Of a DNA stretch of 64,000 bases, positions 19,057 to 30,306 are shown in pieces. The notes under the pieces are model-generated. The model did not search any database. It worked only from the letters and a program-made list of their open reading frames with translations, and was not told the DNA's origin. Made by a program: the position numbers and the translations under genes. Position 1 is the first letter of the stretch; every line of letters starts with the position of its first letter. The DNA is from Pyrus communis (taxonomy: Eukaryota > Streptophyta > Magnoliopsida > Rosales > Rosaceae): the NCBI RefSeq assembly GCF_963583255.1, contig NC_084815.1, positions 10,091,724-10,155,723 of the forward strand. Direction: 5' to 3'.

Positions 19057-21852
19057 ATGACCCGTGGCTCACAACCTGTTCGTGAGCATATCTCCGACTT
19101 TGACGGTGATTTCGAGAGGACTTTGAGAAGGAAAAAGAAATCGCAACCGTCTAATCCTCCTAGTCCCGAACCTGAATTAGAAGAGCAAGAAGTTGAAGTT
19201 GAGGTTGAAGAGGAGGCCACGGATTGGGTTGAAGAGGAAGTACCAACCATGGCAGTGGACAATCGAACCATCAAGGAGCTTTCTGCCTCGGGTTTGGCCA
19301 ATGCAGCACCTCTTTGCATCCAATACCCTAGGGCAGCCCCTGAGAAGACCGATGAATTTGAGTTGAAGTCCAGCTTGCTCCACCATATTCCGAAATACCA
19401 TGGGTTGGCCATGGAAGATCCGAACAAGCATCTAAAGGAATTCGAGGTGGTGTGCTCAAGTATGACACCGGTGAACGTGGACAGCAACATATTGAAGATG
19501 AAGGCTTTTCCTTTTTCTTTGGTGGAGAAGGCCAAGGATTGGTTGTATGAGTTGGCTCCCGGAACTGTCACATCATGGGAGAGTATGAAGCGAGCCTTTT
19601 TAGAGAAGTTCTTTCCGACATCACGAGTCATTCTTCTTCGCAAGAAGATTAGTGGAATTCAGCAAAGCCAAGGTGAATCTTTTCCTACGTATTACGAACG
19701 TTTTAAATCTCTTGTTGCTTCCTGTCCACAGCACCAGATGAAGGAGGAGCTACTTCTTCAATATTTTTACGAAGGCCTTTTACCACTTGAACGGCAAATG
19801 TTGGATGCATCCGCGGGAGGAGCTCTAGTGGACAAGACGCCTAGGGATGCCAAAATTCTCATTGCTAATCGAGCACTCAATGCACAACAATATGAAGGTG
19901 TTGGGCAGAGAGACACCCCACAGCCACAACATGTAAATGAGGTAAGTTCTATTTCTGAGTTACAATCCCAAATGGCTAACCTTACGTCTATGTTATCGCA
20001 GTTTGTTGAAGGCCCTAAGACGCAAGGCACTACAATCTGTGGTGTATGTTCCATTCAAGGACACCAATCTGATCAATGCCCTCAATTAATTGAGAACGGA
20101 GGGTGGGAATCTGCCAATGCCGTGGGCTATGGGAATCAGAACCAACCAAGAGGTGATCCTTTCTCCAACACATACAATCAGGGATGGCGTGACCACCCCA
20201 ATTTCAGATGGAGAGATGCACCACAATATGCCCAACAAAGTGGATTCCGACAACCCCCGGGTTTCTTTCCAAGACCAATGGCACCACAACCACCTCCTCA
20301 AGCACAATCATCCCAAACCAACTCAGGTACGTCTATGAATGACGATAAAACATATCAGTTACTAACCACAATGGCGCAGGGAATGCAGAACCAAGCAAAG
20401 GAGGTTAATGAGCTAAAGAAGCAAATGGGCCAAATGGCCGAATTTTTGGGACAATTCCGTGAAAATGGTAAGTTACCAAGCACTACGGTGGTCAATCCCA
20501 AGGGTGGTTTCGAAACGGCCAACGCAATCACCTTGAGAAGTGGAAAAGAAGTTGGCATTACATCCAAACCATCACCATCAAGCCCCGAAGAGGATGAAAA
20601 ACGGAGAATTGAAGAAGAGGAGGCAAGCAAGCCCACGGCAAGGGTACAAACACCCTTGCCGCAACTACCGAGGGACATTAATGCACCCACCTCATCCCAT
20701 TCGGCCACCAAAGGTAAGTTAGGTTCAAAATTGATTAATTCTAACTTTGTTCCACCCGATGTTCCTTTTCCTAGCAGGTTTATGCAAACAAAGAAGGAGG
20801 AGCAGGAAAAAGACATTCTGGAGACGTTTCGGAAAGTCCAAGTAAACATTCCTTTACTTGATGCCATTAAGCAAGTCCCGAGGTATGCAAAGTTTTTAAA
20901 AGAGTTATGCACAACTAGGAAAAGAATTGCAAACAAAGAAGTTGTGAAAGTAAGTGAAAATGTATCAGCAGTTTTGCAACGAAAGTTGCCTCCAAAATGT
21001 AAGGATCCAGGGAGCTTTACTATCCCATGCACAATTGGAAACACGAGATTTAAACAATGCATGTTAGATTTAGGTGCGTCTATTAATGTCATGCCATATT
21101 CCATTTATGCATCTATGAACCTTGGTGAGTTAAAACAAGATGGTGTTATAATTCAGTTGGCCGATCGTTCTAATGTTTATCCCAAGGGAGTCCTTGAGGA
21201 TGTTTTAGTGCAGGTCAATCATCTCATCTTTCCTGCAGATTTTTATGTCTTAGAAATGGAGGATTCGAGCGATGCTCCATCATTGCCACTCTTGCTAGGC
21301 CGTCCGTTCATGAAAACAGCTCAAACAAAGATCGATGTGGCCAAGGGAGCACTAACAATGGAGTTTGGGGGTGAAATAATTAAATTCAATGTTTATGACT
21401 CTAGTAAGAATCCTAACGATAGTCATTCTTGTTTTGTCGTAGATGTGCATAAGGATAAAGGACCGAAAGGATCCACACTTACCACGAAGGATGTGTCAAG
21501 CACCACCATGGGAAAAGAACTTGGAGTGATTGCCCTACAACCACCCAATATGGCCGAAACTTTAAATGGGGACATTGTTGATAGGGCTGCCGATTTTGAG
21601 CCTTCAATACAATATGTTTGTAAGTCACCAAGCCCAATTCCAATTCCCATTTCAACTAATAGGTTGTTACCTTCTTTGGTGCAGGTACCCAATCAATTTC
21701 AAGGTGGTGGGAGCATTTATATGGATTTTAGGAACCCAACCACCAAAATCAGGGAGGATCACTATCCCCTCCCATTCATCGAGCCATACTACGAGAAATT
21801 CATGGAGCATGTTGTGGAGGAGATCCCATGGCATGCCGTGGGTCCTAAGTGA
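19057..21852 (+). CDS. Gag-protease polyprotein of the TR-GAG element (931 codons)
   Basis: Single open frame starting MTRGSQPVRE shortly after the leader; the N-terminal residues recur in the gag remnants of Q, N, V and T, supporting this start. It has an acidic linker (35-65), then a retrotransposon-gag capsid region (about 100-265; KYHGLAMEDPNKHLKEF, AKDWLYELAPGTVTSW, FLEKFFPTS, ERFKSLVASCP). A CX2CX4HX4C zinc knuckle follows (C328, C331, H336, C341), then a Gln/Pro-rich linker and a retropepsin domain with LDLGASINVMP (catalytic D671) and LLGRPF. The last 41 residues include TKIREDHYPLPFIE, resembling the start of gypsy reverse transcriptase, but the frame then stops. Reverse transcriptase, RNase H and integrase are absent, so the Gag could form particles and mature itself but mobility needs enzymes supplied in trans. 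Similarity is to plant Athila/Tat-type gypsy Gag; the exact lineage is inferred. Confidence 0.9.
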   Translation: MTRGSQPVREHISDFDGDFERTLRRKKKSQPSNPPSPEPELEEQEVEVEVEEEATDWVEEEVPTMAVDNRTIKELSASGLANAAPLCIQYPRAAPEKTDEFELKSSLLHHIPKYHGLAMEDPNKHLKEFEVVCSSMTPVNVDSNILKMKAFPFSLVEKAKDWLYELAPGTVTSWESMKRAFLEKFFPTSRVILLRKKISGIQQSQGESFPTYYERFKSLVASCPQHQMKEELLLQYFYEGLLPLERQMLDASAGGALVDKTPRDAKILIANRALNAQQYEGVGQRDTPQPQHVNEVSSISELQSQMANLTSMLSQFVEGPKTQGTTICGVCSIQGHQSDQCPQLIENGGWESANAVGYGNQNQPRGDPFSNTYNQGWRDHPNFRWRDAPQYAQQSGFRQPPGFFPRPMAPQPPPQAQSSQTNSGTSMNDDKTYQLLTTMAQGMQNQAKEVNELKKQMGQMAEFLGQFRENGKLPSTTVVNPKGGFETANAITLRSGKEVGITSKPSPSSPEEDEKRRIEEEEASKPTARVQTPLPQLPRDINAPTSSHSATKGKLGSKLINSNFVPPDVPFPSRFMQTKKEEQEKDILETFRKVQVNIPLLDAIKQVPRYAKFLKELCTTRKRIANKEVVKVSENVSAVLQRKLPPKCKDPGSFTIPCTIGNTRFKQCMLDLGASINVMPYSIYASMNLGELKQDGVIIQLADRSNVYPKGVLEDVLVQVNHLIFPADFYVLEMEDSSDAPSLPLLLGRPFMKTAQTKIDVAKGALTMEFGGEIIKFNVYDSSKNPNDSHSCFVVDVHKDKGPKGSTLTTKDVSSTTMGKELGVIALQPPNMAETLNGDIVDRAADFEPSIQYVCKSPSPIPIPISTNRLLPSLVQVPNQFQGGGSIYMDFRNPTTKIREDHYPLPFIEPYYEKFMEHVVEEIPWHAVGPK

Positions 21853-22050
21853 GAAAAGAAGGACTCGTCCAGCTGGAAGACGTTAAAGCAAGCGCTACTT
21901 GGGAGGCAACCCATGCAATCAACAAAGGAAGAACTTGGGAATCGCTCCACACTCAGATTTGCGTCCCTAAACCCCTTCCTTCGTTGCTTACTTTATGTTA
22001 TGTGTAATGTGTTCAATTGTGTCTAAAACATTGAGGACAATGTTTAGTTT

Positions 22051-22064
22051 AAGTGTGGGGGGGG
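22051..22064 (+). other. Polypurine tract 1 (TR-GAG)
   Basis: AAGTGTGGGGGGGG after ACATTGAGGACAATGT, 1.7 kb upstream of the 3' LTR. Confidence 0.6.
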
Positions 22065-22885
22065 TAACATTATGTTTTGAGATATTTTTGCATGAAATTC
22101 GTAGGGAATTACCACCTAACATGTCTAAACTTGTTTCCCACTGTTTTTAAGTGTTTTTAAGCTATTTTAGAGTGTTTTAGAGTATGTTGACTTAAAAATC
22201 CGAAAATACCATAAAAATTTGAAAAATTGTTTTGCAAAACCCAAAAAGAGTTGTTTTTGTGTGTTTGTTTGTGTCGTAGGTCACCTTCCAACGCAATGAT
22301 GAGGATTTGGTTTTTAATTGCATGATGGTTAAAGAAAGTTATAAACATGGATGGACGTTTGATATACTCTTTGGTTTATGCTTGTTTGTAGTTATAGTTT
22401 ACGAATTCACATGTAATCACAAAGAAAAAAATTAGTTTTTGTAACATGCTTGAAGGAAGGAACTCAAACAAACGCTACATCCCTGTGAGACTTGAGCCTA
22501 AACGTTATTTGGAGAGTTAAAATCTGTGCATTAATGTTTTCTAAGTCGTTGCATGATCTCATTATTCTTTGCTTGGTTACTACTTAGAAGGCGTTTCATC
22601 ACTTAGTTCCAAATGCTAGAACTCATGCCCATTTCATTCAAAGCATGTCATTGATTTGCATAACACGTATTCAAGATGAAGTTGTGTAGTGACCACCATC
22701 AAAGCCAAACAGCCATGTGCCCTTCACTCATTTTGTGTTTAAGTTTAACCCCATTGAGCCGTGTTAGCCCATGTTCTTTGTTAACCCATATCATCCTCAC
22801 CTAGCCTAGATAGGACCATCCGTATCCTTGTTCTTGAAGCATAGTAAGCATGAATGAATTCCCTTTGATTAATGTGTTGCAGAAA

Positions 22886-22898
22886 ATAAGTGTGGGGG
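22886..22898 (+). other. Polypurine tract 2 (TR-GAG)
   Basis: ATAAGTGTGGGGG; the same motif sits at the equivalent place in M and T. Confidence 0.55.
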
Positions 22899-23774
22899 AA
22901 GGATTATTGATATGAGTTTATGTGCCATAGGCATGGTTAGAAAAAAAAAAAAAAAGAAAAAAAAAACAACAAAAAGAAAAGAAGAAAGAAAAGAAAAGAA
23001 AAAAAAAAAGTGAAAAAAAGAGTTGAAAATAGTTGAAAAGTATTGGTTGTTGAAGTAAGGGCCCAAAACAATGAATTAGGCCCTAAGAGTTGTTTGAATC
23101 TCCCCTATTTGTCTAACAGTTGATTTCGGCATTCTAAGGGAATTCTAGGTCTTAATTTCATTACTTTGCTTTCTATTGCTTAAAGAACTTTTGTTTATCC
23201 CTACCTTTCGTTGTTAGCCAATACCCCAAGCCCCGTTACAACCCTTGACTTCTATCTTGAGTGTTGTGCATTTCAATGGTGGAGTTTGAATTTGGTATGA
23301 GCATATGGTGTCACTGGTTCTCGCATCTGAGTAGTAGCATTCCATTCATGAGATCATATCTAAACACGTTTTATTACTCTAGAAATTGCGTTCTTTGTTA
23401 TACCATATGTGAGTACTAGTCTTTCATGTTTACATCAATCTTCTCACATATAATTAGTGTAGGGTGTGTAGTCAGAAAATCTAAGTGAAAATTGAATGCA
23501 TAACTAGTGAGGAATTGAGGGAATTCTCTAAGGCATGTTACTACATTCAAAATGTGTTTTAATTGATTAAATGCGAACTAGTGAATGGTGACTATAATTA
23601 AGTATGTGCTCGAGGGGAAGGAGGACTAAAAGCTATGTGAGTAATGATCTTTGACATGTCATGTTTCATTGGAAATCCCTGAGGCAAATGTTGGAAGGTT
23701 TAGGTTTTGTTTGTTTGTTTTGTTTCGTCTTGGTTACTTTAGTTGTTTTGTTTTGCTCGAGGACTAGCAAAAGT

Positions 23775-23786
23775 TAAGTGTGGGGG
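23775..23786 (+). other. 3' polypurine tract (TR-GAG)
   Basis: TAAGTGTGGGGG ending four bases before the 3' LTR, the position expected for the plus-strand primer. Confidence 0.8.
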
Positions 23787-23790
23787 AATT

Positions 23791-25927
23791 TGATAGGAGC
23801 ATATTCATGCGACTTAATTAGCTTGTTCTTGTGCATTTATGTTGTGTTTACTTAGCTATTTTAGTGTTTAAGGCTACTTTTGTGTATTTTCAGATTATAA
23901 GGCCAAAGTGTGCAAGAAGATGCAAATTGGAGTATTTTGGAGCGAAAGAGGAATGAATGAGTTGAAGATTTGAAGAAACGACGAATTCCTACTCCAACGA
24001 TGAATTCTTACCAAAACGAGGAATCCTACTCAAACAAGGTTTCCTACTTGAAGTAGGAAAGTTAACCCTAAGTTTCCCGTTTTGGTAACCTTTCCTAAAC
24101 TTAAACGTCCGTATTTTCTAGCCACTTTGTAGGCCTTGTATACACTTTAGTACACAAGACCAAGGCCCTAGCCCAATTTCCAACCTATGCCGTGCCTTTA
24201 GCCCAATTCCCTTCCCTTGCCGTGCAAGGGGGGGGGTAGTTTTGTCTCATTTCATGCATTAAACCCTAAACTCTAATCACCCTAATTACATGCAGCCGCA
24301 CCCTATTCACCTCTCATTAATTCTTTCAATTTTCAGCCACAAAATCCATATTAGCCGCAAGTCCCCATCCATTCACCCTAAGCCTTCTAACTTCTAATCT
24401 GGGCCGTACCTTTTATTTTTAACCCTAGCTTCTCTTTCATTTTTTTTATTCTTCTCATAAGCCGCACCATATACCTCTCATTCTAATTTTTTATTCAGCC
24501 ATACACCCTAATTCATTCTTCCATCCGTAGCCACCTTTACACCCCATTCACTTAAAGCCGTGGCCCCCCATATATTATTTTACCCTAATTCTCTCCACTC
24601 TCCCAAAAGCCGTGCATCATTTACCCTAATAAACAATACACACTAATCAGCCATTGACCCTAATATTCATTATCTAAGCCGTGACTCCCATCCATATTCT
24701 CCCAAAAAAAAAACCCGTGCATCCCATCATTCACAAAACCATATAAGGCAGCCACCTAAAAACCTAATAAAAAATCCCTGCTTGCCGCTGCCATCATATC
24801 AATTCCAGCATTCTCCCTAAGCCATATCCTACCTTCACACACACAAAAAGCTAGCCGTCACTCCCATATTGATTCTACCATTTTTCTCTCCCAAAACCGT
24901 GCAACAATCTCCCATTCTCTAAAACAGCCGCAGCCACCATACCATCCTTCCTCAATAAATCCATCCCTAAGCCCGCAAATCATCCACCAACACCATTTAA
25001 CCTCACTGCCGCAGCAAGAAGAAAGGAGAAAGAGGAGCTTGGACGCGCCGAAATTCACGTGGATTCGTTGGGCGTTCTAGGTGTAATCAATCCTTTGTGC
25101 TTTATGTTTAAATTCAATTGTATTTTTCTTTTTGTGAACATGAGAGGCTAAACCCCCTAGTTAGCTAGGGGGTGATTTGAAACCATGATTATATATGTGA
25201 AATAAGTTGATTACTTCCAATTATTGTTGCATAAGTTTTGAATACAATTTGCTTAACCGTTTGATTTAGAACTTATTCTTGTATGTTGATTGAGAGTGCA
25301 CGCTTAATTTGCATGCTTGAATTTGATGCTAGGATATAAGTTTGTTTCACCTAATCGTTATGAATTTATATTCACAAGTAGTGAAGGTTGCTAGTCACGA
25401 TCATGTTAAGTAGATTCCTGGCAAGCGTATCATGCTTTTCATAGTTACAAATGCCTTGTCGATGCTTATGATTTCCAAAGAACGTAATGATTCTAACTTA
25501 TATCTTTATCATGTTGTTCATATAGAGAATTTGTTAGGAATAATTTGTTTGCGATGCATATTCATCCAATTCAATGATTCTAGGGAAATCTGAAGGTTGA
25601 TTTAAGCGGACCTAATTAACTTGGAGTGTCGAGGTTCATAACTTATTGGATTGATAATTGGAAATTGATTTACGTTGCATATATTTCATGTGTGGAGAAG
25701 AACCCCTTAGCTATCCCATCATCCATTGATTCATCCAAATTTTGTCTTAAAATCTATTTTCTTTACAATCTGCCCATTTAGTTTAAATTCATCCAACCAC
25801 AATCCCCCCATATTTTGTTGAGTCGTAGTCATTTGTATTTGTTTTATTTTGTGTTTTTAAGCATTTGGAGTCATAAACACTTTCAAATTCGACCAAATTA
25901 AATTTTAGTTTTTGTGTTTTTGAGTCA
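23791..25927 (+). mobile_element. 3' LTR of the TR-GAG element (truncated)
   Basis: Matches 16589-18725 at offset 7202 with no difference noticed, then breaks inside GAGTCA and lacks the last 117 bp of the LTR. The next sequence is the tail of S and X, joined at a 2-base overlap (CA). Confidence 0.9.
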
Positions 25928-26620
25928 TCAACAATTATGCAATTCATGTAGGGAACTTGTGAGGAATGCTTTGGGTTGTCGTATGCAATCATCCAATTCA
26001 TTAACTTAAGGAAAACTTGACGGTTAATTTAAGCGGACCTAATTAACCCGGGGTGTTGAGAATTCATGGTTTATTGAAATGCAATTGGAAATCATTTTAT
26101 TATGCAAGTGTAACATGTATGGAGATGAACCCCTTAGCTAGCCATACCATCCATTCATTTCCGTCAATTTCATATTTACAATTTGTTTTTTTTACAATCT
26201 ATCCATTTTAGTTTAAATTCGTCCAAAATCAATCCCCCCATATTTCGTTTAAGTCTTAGTCTTAATCTTTTTTATTTTTAGTTTTGAATTCTTCGAGTTT
26301 AGTATAGCATTTTAGTTTGTGTTTTTTAAAAGCATTTTGAGTCTTTTGATTTGTTTTAGTGTTTTAAAGTTTAGTTTTACATTCTTTGAGTCTAGTTTAG
26401 TGTTTTATATTATGTTTTTACGTTTTTAAGTCAAATCCAAGTGATTAACAATCCCTCCTAATCCCCGGTCCAGAACGATCCCTACTTATACTTATTCTAC
26501 AATTGTCAAAAAGAGGGTTTAATTTGTGTGCGTATAAATCTCGCATCATGCAATCATAGTAACGAATGCCCCGTCAACACTTATAATTTTCATAGAGCGT
26601 AATGATTCTTGCTTGTATCT
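25928..26620 (+). repeat. Duplicated X/Y flank, copy 2
   Basis: Matches 37785-38477 at a constant offset of 11857 with no difference noticed. It starts in the last bases of S (ending 25933), then has ATTAT, the X tail to 26548, TGCAA, and Y to 26620. It even shares the rare variant GCCCCGTCAAC. X here is not interrupted by the TR-GAG, so it represents the pre-insertion state. Confidence 0.85.
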
Positions 26621-27920
26621 TGATGCGGGATTTATACGCGCACAAATTAAACCCTCTTTTTGACAATTGTAGTATAAGTATAAGTAGGGATCGTTCTGGA
26701 CCGGAGATTAGGAGGGATTGTTAATCACTTGGATTTGACTCAAAAACGTAAAAACGTAATAATAAACTCTAAACTAGACTCAAAGAATGTAAAACTAAAC
26801 TTTAAAACACTAAGACAAACCAAAGACTCAAAATACTTTTAAAAACACAAACTAAAATGATTTCTAACTAAATTGACATTAAAGTAAAGGGGGATTTAAG
26901 TTTATACGAAATTAAATTAAATGAACAAATTAAAACAGAATGTAAATATGAAATTGATGAAATAGAATGGATGAATGCTAGCTAAGGGGGTCATCTCCAC
27001 ATATGTTACACTTGCATAATAAAAAGATTTCCAATTACATTTCAATAAATTATGAAACTCATCACCCCGGGTTAATTAGGTCCGCTTAAATTAACCGTCA
27101 AGTTTTCCTTAAGTTAATGAATTGGATGGGTTAGCGCAACGCAATTCACAACATTCTCCAAAAGTCCTTTACGTGAACAGCACAATAAAGATACAATCAA
27201 AGATCATTAAGCATTATGAAAACTATAAGTGTTGACGAGGCATTCGTTACTATGATGAGCATGAAACTCGTGCCAAGAATTCATTTAACGCGATTGTTTA
27301 TAAGCAACCTCCACTACTTGTGAATATAAGTTCATAACGATTAGGTGAAAATCACTTATATTCTAGCGTCATATTCATGCATGAAAATTAAGCGCGCATT
27401 CTTAATAAACATACATAAATAAGTTATCAATCAAACGGTTAAACAAATTGAATCAACAACTTATGAAATGCAATTAGAAGTAATCAAATCAAAATGCAAG
27501 CATAAACATATATTTCGAATCACCCCCTAGCTAAGGGGGGGTTTAATTTATTATAACTTTGAAATCAAAGAAATACCTAAACATTCCAACAACTCAAACT
27601 TGAATTGTATGAATGTTTAGGCACTCTTCTCTTCCATTCCTCATACGTACAAACAAAGAGAATTGAATTTAAACATTGAAATCAAAGAAACACCTAAACA
27701 TTCCAACAACTCAAACTTGAATTGTATGAACGTTTAGGCACTCTTCTCTTCCTCGTTGTTGTAGCACAAGGTCTAAGGATAGTTTGATGGTGTGAATGGT
27801 TTGGGGAGTGGTGTTTGGATTAATAGGGAAATGGAAAAATGGTGTTTGGATTACAAGGGAAATGGAAAAATGGTGTGTTGTGTATGAAATGAGATGTCCA
27901 TGAATGAATGAATGCAAGGG

Positions 27921-27928
27921 TATTTATA
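27921..27928 (-). promoter_or_regulatory. LTR TATA box (M, 3' LTR)
   Basis: TATAAATA on the minus strand; the 5' LTR copy is at 34910-34917. Confidence 0.6.
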
Positions 27929-27961
27929 GGAGTAGTGGAGGGAACATATGGCTATGTCATT

Positions 27962-28090
27962 TGTAGGTGAAGTAGGTGGATGTTGTAGGTGAAGTAGGTG
28001 GATGTTGTAGGTGAAGTGGGTGGATGTTGTAGGTGAAGTAGGTGGATGTTGTAGGTGAAGTGGATGTTGTAGGTGAAGTAGGTGGATGTT
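27962..28090. repeat. 22-bp minisatellite in the M 3' LTR
   Basis: About six units of TGTAGGTGAAGTAGGTGGAT plus two bases; one unit is shortened. The 5' LTR has the same array at 34951-35079 with the same short unit. Confidence 0.85.
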
Positions 28091-28575
28091 ATGTTAAGTG
28101 ATAAGTGATAAGTGATATGATATGTGGTTATGATATGATAAGTGGTTAAGTGGTGATGATAAGTGATAAGTGATTAAGTGATATGATATGTGGTGATGAT
28201 AAGTGATAAGTGCATGTGGGTTAACTAATGAAGGAAATGCATGTGCAATGACAATGTGTTAGAATGGATGTGTGTTATGCATGGCATGATTGGGATTAGG
28301 AAAGGTTTAAATGTCCTAAAACTAAAGAGAACAAGGTTCCAACACTTTGGCTCCAATTAGGTCTTCAATTTCGTCCAACACTTTGGCTTCAAGCATAAGC
28401 TATCCGTCCTTAGCCCAAAAGTGCTCCAAAAGTCTCCAAAATGCATCTTTTTGTTCCTTTAGCCCTTTGGACCTACAAACACACGAAAATAGCTTAAAGT
28501 ACTAAAATAACTAAAGAAACATAACGTAAATGTACGAGAACAAGCCATTTAAGTCGCATAAATATGCTCCTATCA

Positions 28576-30306
28576 AATACCCCCACACTTAGCTTTTGCT
28601 AGTCCTCGAGCAAAACAGAAAAACAAAACAAAAAGAACAAAACACAACCTACACCTTCCAACAATCGTATCAGGGACTTCCAATGCACATGACAAGTTAA
28701 AAATCATTATTCTTACAGATTTGAGCCATCTTTACACTTAAGTACATTCTTAATCATAGTCACCACATACTAGTTCACAATTAAGCATTTAAAACCATGT
28801 TTTGAATGTAGTAACATGCCTTAGAGAATTCCCTCAATTTCTTACTAGATGTACTCTCGTTTTTCACACAGATTTTCTGACTACACACCCTGCACTAGGT
28901 ATATGTGAGAAGATTGATGTAAACATGTAGACGAACACTCACATATGTTATAATAAGGAAAGCATTTTCTGGAGTTAATAAGCATGTTTAGATATGATCT
29001 CATGAATGGAATGCTACTACTTAGACGCGAGAACCAGTGAGACCATAAGCTCATACCAAGTTCAAACTCCACAATTGAAATACATAACACTCAATATAGA
29101 AGTCAAGGGTTGTAACGGGGCTTGTGGTAATTGGCTAAAAATGAAAGGTAAGGATAACAAACGTTCTTCAAGCAATAGTGAGCAAAGTATTGAATTAGGC
29201 ACTTAGAATTTCCTTTAGAATGCAGAAGTCAACTTTGATCACCGAAGGGGGAATTACACAGAACTTAGGGCCATATTCATTTTTTTTTGGACCCTTTCTT
29301 CAACCATCAACGCTCGTGAGTTCATTTTCACTTATTTTCATTTTTTTTTTTAAGCTCTTTTTTCTTTCTTTCTTTCTTTTTTCTTTTTTTTTTTTTCTTT
29401 TCTTTTTCTTTTCTTTTGAATCTCAAAACATAAACACTTAAACATTCTCTCCCCCACACTTATTTTCTTTCATAATGTAACTCAAAAGGAATTCAATTAA
29501 GTCATGCTCACTATCTTTTAAGAACAAGGGTGGGGATTGTCCTAAACTAGGCTAGGTGAGGAAAATGTGGGTAAACAAAGAATAAAGGCTAAACAAGGCT
29601 CAACGGGGTTAAAACTTACAACATATACGAAGTATGGGAAGTAAGGCTATTTGGCTATGGTGGTGGTCACTACACAACTTCTTCTTGAATATGTGTTATG
29701 CAAATCAATAACATGCTTTGAATGAAATGGGCATGAGTTCTAGCATTTAGTTCTATCATGATACAATTGCATTCTAAGTAGCAACCAAGCAAGGAATAAT
29801 GAGATCATGCAACAACTTTAGAAAATAAAGAATCACAGAAAATAACTCTCCAAAGAAAGTAATGGCTCGAGTCTCACAGGGATGTAGCGTTTGTTTGAGT
29901 TTCTTCCTTCAAGCATGTTACAAAAACGAATTTTTCTTTTATGATTGCATGTGAAGTCATACATTATAACCATAACCAAGCATATACCAAGAGTAAATCA
30001 AACTTTTCTCTATGTTTATAACTCTTTCTAACCGTCATGCAATTATAAACCAAATCCTTATCATTGTGTTGGAAGGTACCCTAAGACACAAACACACAAA
30101 AACGACTTTTAAAACAACTCTTTTTGGGTTTTTCAAAACAATTTTTCAAATTTTTATGGGATTTTCGAATTATAAAACAAAACACACTAAAACACTCTAA
30201 AACAACTTAAAAACACCTTAAAACAGCAAGGAACAACATTAGAAGTTATGGTGGATAAAACCCTACGAATTTGCATCAAAACACTTTAGTTACCCCCCCA
30301 CACTTA
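28576..30306 (-). other. Noncoding 3' region of element M with three polypurine tracts
   Basis: Reverse-strand counterpart of 22051-23790. Tract 3 lies at 28580-28591 next to the LTR, tract 2 at 29451-29466 and tract 1 at 30293-30306. A pyrimidine-rich stretch (about 29335-29415) corresponds to the A/G-rich stretch of the TR-GAG. No credible coding frame. Confidence 0.7.

Larger units (their letters stand above)
21853..23790 (+). other. Noncoding 3' region of the TR-GAG element
   Basis: No credible gene. It contains GCTACTTGGGAGGCAACCC (21894-21912), polypurine tract 1 (22051-22064), an A/G-rich stretch (about 22938-23035), tract 2 (22886-22898) and tract 3 next to the 3' LTR (23775-23786). 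The same layout and much of the sequence recur in M (28576-30306, reverse) and T (60775-62509), so the region is conserved despite not coding. Confidence 0.7.
16589..25927 (+). mobile_element. Young gag-protease (TR-GAG type) LTR retrotransposon
   Basis: 5' LTR 16589-18842, tRNA-Asp primer site, one long Gag-protease frame, a 1.9-kb noncoding region with three polypurine tracts, and a 3' LTR (23791-25927) that stops 117 bp short of its end. The two LTRs align at a constant offset of 7202 with no difference noticed, so the insertion is recent. It inserted in X after ACCAT (16584-16588). The right flank is not the expected continuation but a second copy of upstream X. It matches the published description of plant TR-GAG elements (LTRs plus gag only), here with protease and a scrap of reverse transcriptase. 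Confidence 0.85.
26621..28575 (-). mobile_element. 3' LTR of element M
   Basis: 1955 bp, complete (TGATAGGAGC...CGCATCA on the minus strand). It has duplicated hairpin A (about 27575-27745), hairpin B, stem-loop C, a TATA box (27921-27928) and a 22-bp minisatellite (27962-28090). Confidence 0.9.

Noticed and set aside
19050..21692. Long minus-strand frames opposite the TR-GAG gag gene
   Set aside because: Shadows of the real 931-codon frame, with no domain and no conservation in other elements.
22869..23066. Phe-rich minus-strand frame, and a similar one at 29220-29441
   Set aside because: Translation of A/G-rich or T/C-rich low-complexity stretches near polypurine tract 2.
27962..28090. 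Regular short repeats considered as a CRISPR array
   Set aside because: Units are directly adjacent with no unique spacers, and the DNA is eukaryotic.
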